Shown: piece after piece, positions 10,669 to 22,699 of the stretch
How the letters are laid out: each line of letters starts with the position of its first letter
How positions within the stretch are numbered: position 1 is the stretch's first letter
Source: Lota lota
Lineage: Eukaryota; Chordata; Actinopteri; Gadiformes; Lotidae
Direction: 5' to 3'
Assembly: GCA_026745465.1 (NCBI GenBank)
Contig: JACYXH010000231.1
Location: 1 to 64,000, forward strand
Length of the DNA stretch: 64,000 nt
Position numbers and translations under genes: made by a program
The notes under the pieces: model-generated
The model's input: the letters and a program-made list of their open reading frames with translations, nothing else
Databases searched by the model: none
What the model was told of the DNA's origin: nothing

Positions 10669-11337
10669 ACCAAACTAACTTTGTTAAAGTCCCGTGTTGG
10701 CCTCGCCTGGTCGGGTTCAACCAAAGCGTAGTTTTCGCTCCAAACAGGACGCCGAGCACGCGCTGGTGGAATCCGACGAGGCGACACAATAGAGCACGTG
10801 AAGGTTGGTTTCGCTAAGCATCAACATCACGTGTTCACACGGAGCGCAGGAGACCCGTGTGGGGCTAACGCTACAGTACAACATGGCGCCCTACGGACAG
10901 GACGGCAACAATGAGGGTTAGAGGTTCAATGTGTTGGACCCACCTTGGAATGTTTCTGTCCCGGCTCTCTGCTTTAAAACGTCTTGTTCTTCGTCTCCGG
11001 AGAGGCTAACGCGTTCACGTCGTCTCTTCGCCATGTCGTCGGTTAGATTTCCGTAAACTTCCGTTTCCTGAACAAGAGAGAGGGGTCTTTATGCAGAGCT
11101 CCAGGCTCGGGCCCGCCCCCTCGGTAGGACACTTCCGGTCTGAGTTTGGATTACTCCGGAAAAGACGATACGAACGAACCATACACAGCCTCACTGTTTC
11201 CTCTACTCTCACCGTGCGTGTGCGTTACGCCGCCGTCGTTCGTTCCGATCTCGTTCACCGCTTGTCTGTCCGTCTCGATGCTTCTCTCTGTTCCTTCACT
11301 CCGTTTGTCCGTCGTCGTTTTCTTCGTTCTTTGTTTT
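10669..11337 (-). promoter_or_regulatory. Truncated orphan TRIM promoter/exon 1 block
   Basis: A second leftward copy of the block at 1-1013. The first exon, its GTGGGT donor and the ISRE-like site are kept. The TATA-like box is changed to GCATAAAG (around 11087-11094), and the intron stops abruptly at about 10669. No TRIM coding exon follows on the minus strand, so this copy is presumably dead. Confidence 0.6.
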
Positions 11338-11797
11338 TTTTTGTTATCAAAAATATCAATTGATATTTACATTATCATTCTGTTATAAATAATAACATGC
11401 AACAATCACATACACACCCAAAATAATCCTGCTCACCATACACCTCATACACAACACAACTTATAAGCTATAAAAACCAACATCCTCCACATAACAAAAC
11501 AACATAAACATTAAAAAATAAAATAAACACAAATACACATAACGAAACATTCTTTAAAAATATATCTGCATTTTCCTGTCATCTGTCTCACTAATAAAGC
11601 TGGAACCATCAATAAACCATTCTTTAAAATTGTCTCTTCCTGGGTGGTTTTTTAACATTTCCACCTCTTTCCTAATCTTTGCTTCGAACAAAACCCATTC
11701 ATCCACTTTTCTTCCTTCATAATATGCCATGTTCCTCCCTATCCACACTGCATATCTTGCATAGCTCAACATGTAATTCAACACAAGTTCCATTTTG
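11338..11797 (-). mobile_element. L1-like LINE, 3' end
   Basis: On the minus strand 11793-11554 encodes the last 79 residues of an L1-type polymerase tail ([20 protein letters not shown] ...), followed by a long AT-rich 3' UTR. It matches 13612-14345. The left end abuts the TRIM promoter block and the right end abuts a TRIM fragment. Confidence 0.65.
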
Positions 11798-12114
11798 TGA
11801 CGTCTGTACTGGGACCCAGCTGAAGGCTGTGAAGTCCTGCCTAGTCTGTTTTACCTCTTACTGCCCCACCCACCTGGAGCCTCATCAGAGAGTCGCACGC
11901 CTGAAGAAACATCGGCTGGTCGAGCCTATGGACCGTCTGGAAGACAGGATGTGTAAGAAACACGACCGACTTCTGGAGCTCTTCTGCCAGACTGAGCAGG
12001 TGTGTGTGTGTCTACTGCACAGTGACGGACCACAAGTCCCATCCTGTTGTACCTCTAAAGGAGGAATTTGAAGTGAAGACGGCCCAGCTGGGGAAGAAAG
12101 TTCATCAGATGATC
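11798..12114 (+). pseudogene. TRIM fragment (B-box region to start of coiled coil)
   Basis: It starts in the first B-box ([19 protein letters not shown]) and runs through B-box 2 to the first part of the coiled coil. About two bases are missing after TGTGTGTGTCT near 12010, so the frame shifts inside B-box 2. The RING, the rest of the coiled coil and the B30.2 are absent. On the right it is fused at GATGATCC to an inverted TRIM intron. It cannot make a TRIM protein. Confidence 0.85.
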
Positions 12115-13611
12115 CCAAAAAAAATATGAAAATTAAATTACCATTTAAACTATACGATATATGTTGTATACATGTAATAATGTGTTAATATTCATAAATG
12201 TGTTGTTATTTCAAGCAAAGCTCTTGAGCCAACAGGTCGGTACAACAGCACTGAACATAAACACACTGGTCACTATCGACTCTCACACCGCTACCACCGC
12301 GAATGAAGGAGCCAACTGCACTCACACACAGGGAAGATTCTAACGCCACTACTACTCTGATCCATACTGCTTATCCAGCCGCTACTTTAACGCTACTCTT
12401 ATCGCTTCTTTTAGAAGAATACAAGTTAAGAACAAGACATCTTTCTTCAACAGCAATACCGTACACAGGTTTTGAATATATAACTATACTATTGACACAA
12501 TTGAAATGTGATACAAACAAAAAGAAATCAATAAACAAAAGAAAAGAAAATACAGTGGCATAGAGCAACAGGGATGGGGTCTGCATGCAGCTGGGCCTCA
12601 AAAAGGCCTGAAGCCTTATCTGAACAGTTCTTCTGAAGGAAAGTCTGCTTTTTTCCTTTCCTGGTAATCATTCTGGATGAACGATCACCAGGAAGTAAAT
12701 ATATTTCCTTTGTTCCTCAAATACCGCTTGCAGCGCCGGAGCTCATCTATACTTAGATTATATTCGACTTTATATACTACGGTGTGTAATAGTATCATGG
12801 GGCCACCCCCAGGGGCCCCGGTTAACTCCCGGTTTCGGGACCCATCCCTACTCACGCATGCGCCCTCCTCGTGAAGAACGCCCTGATGCTTTAACACCAA
12901 ACTAACTTTGTTAAAGTCCCGTGTTGGCCTCGCCTGGTCGTGTTCAACCAAAGCGCACAGAGCGCGGCCCCGCGTGTGGCGCCGCGCTCCAAACAGGACG
13001 CCGAGCACCGAGCACGCGCTGGTGTAATCCGACGAGGCGACACAATAGAGCACGTGAAGGTTGGTTTCGCTAAGCATCAACATCACGTGATCACACGGAG
13101 CGCAGGAGACCCGTGTGGGGCTAACGCTACAGTACAACATGGCGCCCTACGGACAGGACGGCAACAATGAGGATTAGAGGTTCAATGTGTTGGACCCACC
13201 TTGGAATGTTTCTGTCCCGGCTCTCTGCTTTAAAACGTCTTGTTCTTCGTCTCCGGAGAGGCTAACGGGTTCGCGTTGTCTCTTCGTCATGTCGTCCCTT
13301 CGTCGGTTGGATTTGCGTAAACTTCCGTTTCCTGAACAAGAGAGAGGGCTCTTTATACAGAGCTCCAGGCTCGGGCCCGCCCCCTCGGTATGACACGTCC
13401 GGTCCGAGTTTGGAGTACTCCGGAATAGACCATACGATACGAACGAACCATACACAGCCTCACCGTTTCCTCTACTCTCACCGTGCGTGTGCGTTACGCC
13501 GCCATCGTCGTTCGTTCCGATCTCGTTCACCGTTTGTCTGTCCGTCTCGATGCTTCTCTCCGTTCCTTCACTCCGTTTGTCCGTCGTCGTTTTCTCCGTT
13601 CTTTGTTTGTT
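12115..13611 (-). promoter_or_regulatory. Orphan TRIM promoter, exon 1 and full intron 1, facing left
   Basis: This copy is the mirror image of 16820-18329 before gene C. It has a TATA-like box near 13350, the ISRE-like site, the first exon, its donor (around 13200) and the whole intron, up to the last bases before the acceptor. At 12114 the expected minus-strand coding exon is replaced by a plus-strand TRIM fragment. Any transcript from it would therefore splice into nothing useful. Confidence 0.7.
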
Positions 13612-14345
13612 TTTTGTTATCAAAAATATCAATTGATATTTACATTATCATTCTGGTATAAATAATAACATGCAACAATCACATACACACCCAAAATAAT
13701 CCTGCTCACCATACACATCATACACAACACAACTTATAAGCTATAAAAACAAACATCCTCCACATAACAAAACAACATAAACATTAAAAAATAAAATAAA
13801 AAATAAAATAAAATAAAAAATAAACATAAATACACATAATGAAACATTCTTTAAAAATGCATCTGCATTTTCCTATCATCTGTCTCACTAATCAAGCTGG
13901 AACCATCAATAAACCATTCTTTAAGTCTCTTAAGTCAGTCTCTTCCTAGGTGGTTTTTTAACATTTCCACCTCTTTCCTAATCTTTGCTTCGAACAAAAC
14001 CCATACATCCACTTTTCTTCCTTCATAATATGCCATGTTCCTCCTTATCCACACTGCATATCTTGCATAGCTCAACATGTAATTCAACAAATTAAAATCT
14101 ACATTTCCCTCTTTTTCACACAGTCCAAATAACATGTTTTCTTTCCACTTCATCCCCTCCATTACATCCAGTTTCCAGTGAGTTTATACCATGATTTATA
14201 TTTTGTTATAGAACTTCTGTAAGAACTTACACTCAATGAATAGATGCATGAAGTTTTCTGGTTCTGTTTCACACATGTCACATTCCCTTTTAATCCCCTT
14301 ATTTATTTGGTGCAATACAACTCTCGCGAAAGAAGAAAATAACCC
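13612..14345 (-). mobile_element. L1-like LINE, C-terminal polymerase fragment and 3' UTR
   Basis: The minus strand shows a zinc-knuckle-like CDMCETEPENFMHLFIEC at about 14290-14240, then a C-terminal tail at 14162-13935, as in zf-RVT regions of L1-type elements. Frame changes separate these pieces. The 3' UTR ends in an A-rich stretch next to the TRIM promoter block. The element is 5' truncated. Confidence 0.7.
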
Positions 14346-14372
14346 TGCTATTATAGAAACATAACCCAATAC

Positions 14373-14410
<38 letters not shown>

Positions 14411-14417
14411 TCATCAT

Positions 14418-15011
14418 TGTCTGTTATCAATCAGAAGCATATAGCCCCCCCTCCCTTTTATGAGTCAAACCACGTCAGTCCTGTAACTACAAACACAAAA
14501 CTATAATGACCATCATCTTTATCAAAAGAGGACATTCGTTGGGACACATATTCACTCAACATTCCTTGTCATTTCTACATGACTTTATTCAACTTAATAA
14601 AGTCAGGAGAACGCCTAACAGAAATGTCTAGGATGAGATCAGCCAATAGAATGGCCTCACTGTATTCAGAGGAATGAGGACCACCGTTTAGCGCCTTGTT
14701 CCTCTGATAGAAACAAAACGTACAGAAACAAAACACAAACTAAATCAACAAGTAGTCCAGCGTTCCGTCTGTGGCCGTTGACCGGCACGCCCAACAGGAA
14801 GTCGCCCAATGACGTTCCGATCCGACCGTTATGAAACAGAAGACGAGAACAACCGAAGATCCACATTCAGTGAGCTAGCTTTGGTTAAGTACACACATTA
14901 TCGCAGCTGTGATTGTGAGTGTGTGTGTGTGTATATGTGTGTATGTGTGTGTGTATGTGTGTATGTGTGTGTGAGTGTGAGTGTGTGTGTATGTGTGTGT
15001 GAGTGTGAGAG

Positions 15012-15049
<38 letters not shown>

Positions 15050-15106
15050 TGTATGTGAGTGAAAGAGTGAGTGAGTGAGTGAGTGAGTGAGTGAGTGAGT
15101 GAGTGA

Positions 15107-15137
<31 letters not shown>

Positions 15138-15597
15138 TAGGAGGAGGAGGAAGGTGGAGCGGGTGGAGGACAGGTCCTTGGTGAGGTCGGGGGTGTAGTT
15201 GACCCCAGCCGAGCACGCGTTGTTTATCTTCTTGGAGAGCATCATGGGGGCCCGCTTCTGTGGTGGAGGAGGGAGGAGGGGGGAGGAGGAGGGGATGGAG
15301 GAGGAGGAGGGAGGAGGAGGAAGTAGAAGGAGGTAGTGAGGGAGGGAGGGGGAAGAGGAGGACGAGGGAGGAGGAGGAAGTAGAAGGAGGTGGTGAGGGA
15401 GGACGGGGGAAGAGGAGGACGAGGGAAGAGGAGGGGAAGAGGAGGAGAAAGGGGGAGATGCACACTCCCAACCGTCCAGCAGACATGGAAGCGCTGCGAC
15501 CCTCGGCTCATGTCCCAGGTGGAACCACTGGGAGGCTCCCACGAAGCCATGCCTTATCCCTCCTCAGGGCTAACACCTGAAGCCTTGGCAGGAGCTT
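14418..15597. repeat. 1.2-kb segmental duplication, copy 1
   Basis: Matches 27378-28565 in the same orientation. It holds a unique-looking part (14450-14890), GT and GTGA arrays (14919-15140), a possible exon (15139-15256), a GGA/AGG-rich tract (15257-15460) and an end at CTTCCTCCAG. Arrays differ in length between copies while the non-repeat parts are nearly identical, so the duplication is recent. Confidence 0.85.
15139..15256 (-). other. Possible captured exon of unknown gene
   Basis: On the minus strand, after a CCACCACAG acceptor-like site, an open frame reads KRAPMMLSKKINNACSAG, then VNYTPDLTKDLSSTRSTF. The second copy (28102-28220) keeps the frame with three replacements (M to I, I to T and R to H). 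The composition looks more protein-like than the surrounding repeats. I do not recognise the family, and it may be chance. Confidence 0.3.
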
Positions 15598-16571
15598 CCT
15601 CCAGGCTGCTGTAGCAACGCAACCCTGCTGTGGTCAGAGACGCCGCATCAAGTAGAGGTCATGCCTTCAAGAAGAGGATGAAGAAACATCTCGTCTGCAT
15701 GGGTCTGCAATCCTAAACGTAAGGACCTCAACAAAGTAGTCATCAACATATTCCTGAGTAGCTGTGGATCAGTGATGGGTGCTCTGAAATGTGGTCATGA
15801 AGCTTGATCTGCAAAAGTATGCAAGAATAAAAAAAAGTAGGAAAGGGTTTGTTTAATCCATTTTTATTAGTTTTCAACTGAATTCACTGTAAGACGCTTA
15901 TTGATACAAACGTTTAACAAATGACTCACTAGTAAATTGTTCTGACGACAGATGGTGACGCCTGCCCAAAGAAACAAATGAAAAACAACAACAGAATGAA
16001 ACAGGGTTTAGAGATCAAATGTGTCTCTTTCTGTCAAGTTACCTCAGTGTGGGGCCCCATCTAAAGCCAAGGCCACACTGCCTGATTTTGATTGTTATCA
16101 AAATGAACACAAACGACTACTTCCTGTAGTCGTTTGCAATTTGATATCATTAAACGTATAAAAAACCGGAACAAGAGGAGACGGGACAGAGAGATGGAGA
16201 GATATGAACTTTAACTGAACATTTCGATTGGAAGACACAGGCCCAATGCTGTTGACACAGAGACATCGATGACAGTCAGCTTCACTGTAGGAGAGAGGGA
16301 GGGAGAGGGAGGGAGAGAGAGAGGGGAGGATAGAGCTAGAGAGAGAAAGGGAGAGGGGGAGAGAGAGGGGAGGATAGAGAGAGAAAGGGAGAGAGGGAAG
16401 CTGGGAAAGAGTGACAGGGAGAAAGAGGGAGAGGAGGGAAAGAGAATGAGGGAGAGTTTAACTATTCTACTGAATACACATTGTAGAGAATGTACCTATT
16501 CTACTGATTAAATATTGTACAGTCCGTAGCTATTTCACAGAAAATGACCCCATTTTACTTTTTGTAAATTT
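15598..16571. other. Intergenic, block shared with 34.3-34.5 kb
   Basis: 16090-16235 matches 34320-34455, including CTTCCTGTAGTCGTTTGCAA and a TATAAAAA stretch, so it could be a shared upstream promoter-like element. A GA-rich tract follows (16285-16450). Then 16450-16560 is an inverted copy of the 36-bp minisatellite region at 20755-20880. No gene was seen. Confidence 0.5.
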
Positions 16572-16820
16572 TGTAAAAAACAGATGCATTTTTAGAGAAT
16601 GTTTCATTATGTGTATTTATGTTTATTTTTTATTTTATTTTTTAATGTTTATGTTGTTTTGTTATGTGGAGGATGTTTGTTTTTATAGCTTATAAATTAT
16701 GTTGTGTATGATGTGTATGGTGAGCAGGATTATTTTGGTTGTGTATGTGATTGTTGCATGTTATTATTTATACCAGAATGATAATGTAAATATCAATTGA
16801 TATTTTTGATAACAAAAAAA
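16572..16820 (+). mobile_element. LINE 3' UTR tail
   Basis: The plus-strand counterpart of the LINE tails at 1014, 11338 and 13612. It ends in GATAACAAAAA immediately before the promoter block of gene C. Confidence 0.55.
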
Positions 16821-16984
16821 AAAACAAAGAACGGAGAAAACGACGACGGACAAACGGAGTGAAGGAACGGAGAGAAGCATCGAGACGGACAGACAAACTA
16901 GTGAACGAGATCGAAACGACGACGGCGGCGGCGTAACGCATACGCACGGTGAGAGTAGAGGAAACGGTGAGGCTGTGTATGGTT

Positions 16985-17230
16985 CGTTCGTATCGTATCA
17001 TCTCTTCCGGAGTACTCCAAACTCGGACCGGAAGTGTCCTACCGAGGGGGCGGGCCCGAGCCTGGAGCTTTGTATAAAGAGCCCTCTCTCTTGTTCAGGA
17101 AACGGAAGTTTACGGAAATCCAACCGATGAAGAGACGACATGACGAAGAGACGACGTGGATGCATTAGTCTATCCGGAGACGAAGAACAAGACGTTTTAA
17201 ATCAGAGAGCCGGGACAGAAACATTCCAAG
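16985..17230 (+). promoter_or_regulatory. Promoter and non-coding exon 1 of TRIM gene C
   Basis: GGGGGCGGGCCC and a TATA box (TATAAAG at 17073-17079) precede an ISRE-like GGAAACGGAAGTT (17098-17110), just at or after the expected start. Exon 1 ends CCAAG|GTGGGT at 17230/17231. The intron runs to TTTTTTCTAG at 18329. Gene E has a diverged form of the same promoter. Confidence 0.7.
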
Positions 17231-18331
17231 GTGGGTCCAACACATTGAACCTCTAACCCTCATTGTTGCCGTACTGTCCGTAGGGCGCCATGTTGTACTG
17301 TAGCGTTAGCCCCACACGGGTCTCCTGCGCTCCGTGTGAACACGTGATGTTGATGCTTAGCGAAACCAACCTTCACGTGCTCTATTGTGTCGCCTCGTCG
17401 GATTCCACCAGCGCGTGCTTGGTGCTCGGCGTCCTGTTTGGAGCGCGGCGCCACACGCGGGGCCGCGCTCTGTACGCTTTGGTTGAACCCGACCAGGCGA
17501 GGCCAACACGGGACTTTAACAAAGTTAGTTTGGTGTTAAAGCATCAGGGCGTTCTTCACGAGGAGGACGCATGCGTGAGTAGGGATGGGCCCCGAAACCG
17601 GGTGTTAACCGGGGCCCCTGGGGGTGCCCCCGGGATACTATTACATACCGTAGTATATAAAGTGTAATCTAATCTAAGTATCGATGAGCTCCGACGTACC
17701 CGGCGCTGCAAGCGGTATTTGAGGAACAAAGGGAATAGATTTACTTCCTGGTGATCGTTCATCCAGAATGGTTACAAGGAAAGGAAAAAAAAGCAGATCT
17801 TCCTCCAGAAGAACTGTTCAGATAAGGCTTCAGGCCTTTTTGAGGCCCAGCTGCATGCAGTCCCCATCCCTGTTGCTCTATGCCACTGTCTTTTATTTTC
17901 TCTTGTTTATTGATTTCTTTTTGTTTGTATCACATTTCAATTCTCTCAATAGTATAGTCTATAATAGTTATATATTCAAAACCTGTGTACGGTGTTGCTG
18001 TTGAAGAAAGATGTCTTGTTCGTAACTTGTCTTCTTCTAAAAGAAGCGATAAGAGTAGCGGCTGGATAAGCAGTATGGATCAGAGTAGTAGTGGCGTTAG
18101 AATCTTCCCTGTGTGTGAGTGCAGTTGGCTCCTTCATTCGCGGTGGTAGCGGTGTGAGAGTCGATAGTGACCAGTGTGTTTATTTTCAGTGCTGTTGTAC
18201 CGACCTGTTGGCTCAAGAGCTTTGCTTGAAATAACAACACATTCATGAATATTAACACATTATTACATGTATACAACATATAACGTATAGTTAAAACGGT
18301 AATTTAATTTTCATAATTGTTTTTTCTAGGA

Positions 18332-19180
18332 ATGGCGTCCGACTCTTCCTGGTCTGAGGATATCTTTTCATGTCCCATCTGTCTGGATGTGCTCAACAGC
18401 CCAGTCACCACACCATGTGGACACAACTTCTGCAGAACCTGTATTACAAGGTTGTGGGATGGCCAAGTCCAGTATAAATGTCCTGTTTGTAACAAACTGT
18501 TCCAGACAAGACCTGATTTACAGGTCAATACCTTAATATCAGAGATGGTTGATCAGTTTAGAAGTTCTGTACGAGTCAAAGAGCAGCCTTGTGTTGAACC
18601 AGCAGAAGTTCCCTGTGACGTCTGTACTGGGACCCAGCTGAAGGCTGTGAAGTCCTGCCTAGTGTGTTTTACCTCTTACTGCCAAACCCACCTGGAGCCA
18701 CATCAGAGAGTCGCAGGCCTGAAGAGACATCGGCTGGTCGAGCCTATGGACCGTCTGGAAGACAGGATGTGTAAGAAACACAATCAACTACTGGAGCTCT
18801 TCTGCCAGACTGAACAGGTGTGTGGGTGCAAGTTCTGCACAGAGACAGACCACAGGTTCCATCCTGTTGTACCTCTAAAAGAGGAATATGAAGTGAAGAG
18901 GGCCCAGCTGGGGAAGATGGAGACTGAAGTTCAGCAGATGATCCAGGAGAGAAAACGAAAGATTCAGGAGATTGCAGACACATCGGACCGCAGCAAAGCA
19001 GACGCAGACATAGAGATAGCTGATGGTGTGCAGGTCTTCACTGCTGTGAAGCGCTCTATTGAAAAGTGGCAGGATGATTTCAACCAAACGGTTAAAGATA
19101 AACTGAAATCCACAGAAAAACAATTTGAAGACCTCATCAAAGAGCTGGAGCAGGAAATAGAAGATCTGACCAATGTATAA
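18332..19180 (+). CDS. TRIM gene C: RING/B-box/coiled-coil protein lacking B30.2
   Basis: 282 codons from the ATG two bases after the acceptor CTAG|GA. The RING (CPIC...CPVC), B-box 1-like site, B-box 2 and most of the coiled coil are intact and close to genes A, D and E. The frame stops at EDLTNV, where the others continue into the rest of the coiled coil. The DNA after the stop equals the 3' flank of the orphan B30.2 half at 28566-29299. A deletion has therefore joined the coiled coil directly to 3' UTR sequence. If expressed, the product would dimerise and might ubiquitinate, but it has no B30.2 target-binding domain. It may be a decoy or simply a pseudogene. Confidence 0.75.
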   Translation: MASDSSWSEDIFSCPICLDVLNSPVTTPCGHNFCRTCITRLWDGQVQYKCPVCNKLFQTRPDLQVNTLISEMVDQFRSSVRVKEQPCVEPAEVPCDVCTGTQLKAVKSCLVCFTSYCQTHLEPHQRVAGLKRHRLVEPMDRLEDRMCKKHNQLLELFCQTEQVCGCKFCTETDHRFHPVVPLKEEYEVKRAQLGKMETEVQQMIQERKRKIQEIADTSDRSKADADIEIADGVQVFTAVKRSIEKWQDDFNQTVKDKLKSTEKQFEDLIKELEQEIEDLTNV

Positions 19181-20960
19181 TCTGCTGTCTTTTAGGATTA
19201 ATTCGTTAAGAAAAGAACCCTTACTAATATAAAATGTAACCCATTAGAAATTCTTAGATTATACTATTGTTCAAGTGTAATGCTATAAAATGTTATATGG
19301 TTGCAGTTGTGTAGAACATGTTTGAATGATTAGTTTGTATAACATAATCAGTAGTTTTTTTTCCAATTATTTTATATTTCTGAATTATGAATTGACAACA
19401 TAATGAAATGTCTGTAAACTTTTCTGATTTCAATAATAAATTGCAAAAAATAGACTGGGTCATTCTAAATGGAATAAGTACATCATCAGTACAATATGTA
19501 TTCAGTGGAATAGGTAATTTCTCAGTACAATTTGTATTAAGTACAATTTCAGGGTGATAACAAAATGTAAACGTGTTGACTAAAAACTATTTTACACATT
19601 ATGGGATTCATGGAAGGATTAAAATCGGATCGATTGCACAAGTTTGTAGCTGTTGAGCCAGTCAATGACTTCATGTCCACCATACAACAACCCAACATGT
19701 GTTACACCTTACACAAAGGTCACACTCACACATGTAAAGATTCACCCCATGTGTGTGAGTACTGTGACTTTGTCTTGATAGCTCTCCTCTCCTCTCCATT
19801 CTCTCATTTTAATTTCTCCTCTCTCCTTCCTCTCCTTTCTCTTCCTCCTCTGCTATCTCGGCTCTCCTTTCTAGCTAATCTAGGATTATGCTTATTCTTG
19901 TCATGCATACACATTGTGTACACATTACAACAGTAAGCATATTTTGATTTGTTTAGTACTTTACTTTAACTTTAATTTAGGTATTCCATAATTCAAATAA
20001 AGTGGCAAAGATTGGTCCATGACAGCTTATGAGTTTACAAGCAAATATCATGGATGTTAGAAATCAAAACAATGATCCCGCACACACACACACACACACA
20101 CACACACCTCCTAACTATTCCATCAGTATCAAAGAGAGAGGTGGGTGATCCCGTGACAACTAAAAAAAGAGTTCAGTGAAACGTTACGAAACAAAACCTA
20201 AACTCTCCGAGGTCTTTGTATAACAAGGAGAACCGCTGTATTCTAACATCTGGCCCAATGTAGGACTAGTAGTTCACACACACACACACACTGAATAACT
20301 GAATAACTGAATAATATCTTACTCCCTCTCTCTCCCTCTGCCTCCTTCCCTCTCCTCTCTCCATCTCTCTTTCTCTCTCTCTGCCCACCTCTCTCTCCCA
20401 CCTTCTCTCTCCATCTCACTCTCTCTCGCTCTATCCTCCCCCTCTCTCCCTCTCCCTCCCTCCTGAGATCTAAGAGAACTGCATTAATGTTGTACTGCTT
20501 TCATTTGACAATTAATTTGGAAAATAACCCTGACTTGTAAAATACAACCCATGATACAAGATTAGATTACATATTCTATATTGATCAATGTCTGATTTTT
20601 GCTGAATGTTTTGCATACATTTAACAATATGAAATTGTAAACGTTTGCAGCAAGTAGAAAATGTAAAGAATATCTTAGTTTATATTTCAGAATTATGAAT
20701 GACAACATAATCAAATGTTTTTACACTTTCTATTTCAATAAAAATTTACAAAAAGTAAAATGGGGTCATTTTCTGTGGAATAGCTACGGTCTCTACAATA
20801 TGTATTTCGTAGAATAGGTACATTCTCAGTACAATATGTATTCAGTAGAATAGGTACATTCTCAGTACAATATGTATTCAGTAGAATAGTTACATTCTCA
20901 GTACAATATCTGACAATGCATACCTTAAATGTTGCAGACTGTTGCTATTAAAACAGCTGA
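19181..20960 (+). other. 3' flank of gene C with 36-bp minisatellites
   Basis: 19181-20050 matches the 3' flank of the orphan B30.2 half (29398-30384 and 31086 on). 36-bp units (TACATTCTCAGTACAATATG plus TATTCAGTAGAATAGG) lie at 19445-19555 and 20765-20910. There are also two short CA runs (20082-20107, 20276-20291) and a TC-rich tract (20320-20465). No gene was seen. Confidence 0.65.
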
Positions 20961-20984
20961 CAGACTTGAAGCTAACGCTCACTT

Positions 20985-21064
20985 GTTGTTGTGGCCGAGT
21001 GGTTAAGGCAATGGACTAGAAATCCTGGGGTCTCCCCGTGCAGGTTCGAATCCTGCTGACAACG
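20985..21064 (+). tRNA. tRNA-Ser (AGA), possibly defective
   Basis: A/B boxes (TGGCCGAGTGG and GGTTCGAATCC) and a paired acceptor stem are present. The anticodon AGA is at 21018-21020, and a long variable arm is kept. Two bases seem to be missing from the 3' anticodon stem compared with the usual vertebrate gene, so the stem is weak. Confidence 0.65.
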
Positions 21065-21302
21065 GTTGCAGGTTAAACTGAGCAGCTTTTATCATACCCT
21101 TGTGCCAGTCAACACATTCTACAGCATATTGTACAGTGAAGATGTATTTATTGCGTGGGTTCAGTCTCTGGCATCTGCTACATTAGGTCAAAGCATCCAA
21201 TGTTTATAACAAGATGTTCTCCCAACCTGAACATATGTGTTCTGTTACTGTTCAAAGGACCGATTTATCTGATGACTAGAGTTGTCATGTCCAAGTGTTG
21301 AA

Positions 21303-21374
21303 GTCAATGTAGCTCAGTGGTAGAGTACATGCTTTGCTTGTATGAGGCACAGCGTTTAACCCCTGGTATCTCTA
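21303..21374 (+). pseudogene. tRNA-Ala (TGC) relic
   Basis: TGTAGCTCAGTGGTAGAG and the TTTGC loop are recognisable, but the acceptor and T stems no longer pair (GCGTTTAACCCC). Confidence 0.6.
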
Positions 21375-21489
21375 CAATGTTGCGAAAGCAAGGCATTGTA
21401 CTTTATATAAAGTAGAAGTAAACTATAATTCAATCATGAAACATTGCAGAATGTTAATCTTTGAACAACCGATTGACTTCCACACAACC

Positions 21490-21560
21490 TTATGTGCTGT
21501 TGTGGCTAAGGCAATGGACTACAAATCCATTGTGCTCTCCATCTGCAGATGTGAAATGTA
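21490..21560 (+). pseudogene. tRNA-Ser relic
   Basis: GTTGTGGCTAAGGCAATGGACTA, AATCCATTGTGCTCTCC and a decayed T arm recall a serine tRNA. Part of the D arm is lost. Confidence 0.45.
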
Positions 21561-21576
21561 AGGTTTATGATAGCAA

Positions 21577-21648
21577 GGGGATGTAGCTCAGTGGTAGAGC
21601 GCATGCTTTGCATGTATGAGGCCCTGGGTTCAATCCCCGGCATCTCCA
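21577..21648 (+). tRNA. tRNA-Ala (TGC)
   Basis: 72 bp with a complete acceptor stem (GGGGATG with CATCTCC). The anticodon TGC is at 21609-21611, and the T arm is CTGGGTTCAATCCCCGG. All stems pair well. Confidence 0.9.
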
Positions 21649-22376
21649 GTCTTTGATGCAATGTTTGCACAGTGATCTTTTTATCAAAGGTAGCTCAGAC
21701 AAAGCATACCTTAAATGTTGCAGACTGTTATTATTAAAACAACTGACAGACTTGAAGCTAATATCAGGATATGCATATGTGTACCATTTGAAAAGAGACC
21801 CATAGAGCGATCTCGAGGACTCACATTCACACCTGACGAGTGTAAGTGTATTAGGCCATTCCCTATGTATGCAAATATTGTTTGAGCCATCTGTACTGAA
21901 CACTTGTGCTGTGTATAAAGATAGCCATTTACAAGGCACAGCCCAATGTGGTAAAGTTTAAATGAGTGGTTCAACATAACCTAGACTGCTTTGTATGCCA
22001 TATAACTTTGTGTTCATAAGTGATGGACCATAAAACTGCAATATAAATTTGTCAAAGAATCACACCTTCTGTGTAGAGCCCAAACCTTCAAATCCTAACA
22101 AACTCTTAAGTCACGGCAAGATATTCTTTCGCAGAAGCAATATCTTACTCTGTGAAGGACAACTAAGACGCATTTTGCTTTCCCTTTCCTAAACCAAGAA
22201 TGGAAAACAAATTGCCGTTACTGGAGGACATACAAATGGCATTGAAGAAAACTATACTGCATTGATAGTTTGCACATTTAAAACCACTAGCAAAATGGTC
22301 GGTTAAGACAATTCCGGTTTTTTTAAAGAAAAACTGGTATAAAATTGTACACCACTTTATTCATATGCATAATTGG

Positions 22377-22450
22377 AGGTACTGCTGGGAGTTGAACCCA
22401 GGGTCTCCTGTTTACAAGACAGGTGCTTTGACCAGCTAAGCCACAGTACC
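22377..22450 (-). tRNA. tRNA-Thr (TGT)
   Basis: 74 bp with acceptor stem GGTACTG/CAGTACC. The anticodon TGT is at 22416-22414 in loop CTTGTAA, and the T arm is CTGGGTTCAACTCCCAG. A fragment of a second copy seems to remain at about 22535-22555. Confidence 0.85.
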
Positions 22451-22699
22451 ACTTGCTATGCATTCTTGAGAAAACAATGAAATAGGTCTTATGTAGCATG
22501 ACCTGATCATTTATGTTGAAAGATAATATAAATGCCAGCTAAGCCGCAGCACCACTTTCACTGCAAAATAAATTCTTCGACAAATGATTGAGAAGACAAC
22601 AAAAGAGGTCTGCAATACCTTGAGATATTTCTGTGGATGTGTCGTGAGAAAAAAAGAATTGGCTTCTTAAGCAAATGCTATTGTGGGAGCTTGTTACAC

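Noticed and set aside
15242..15614. Pro/Ser-rich or Glu/Gly-rich ORFs in the GGA tract
   Set aside because: Low-complexity DNA. Only the short KRAPMMLSKK segment has any protein-like look, and it is listed separately as doubtful.
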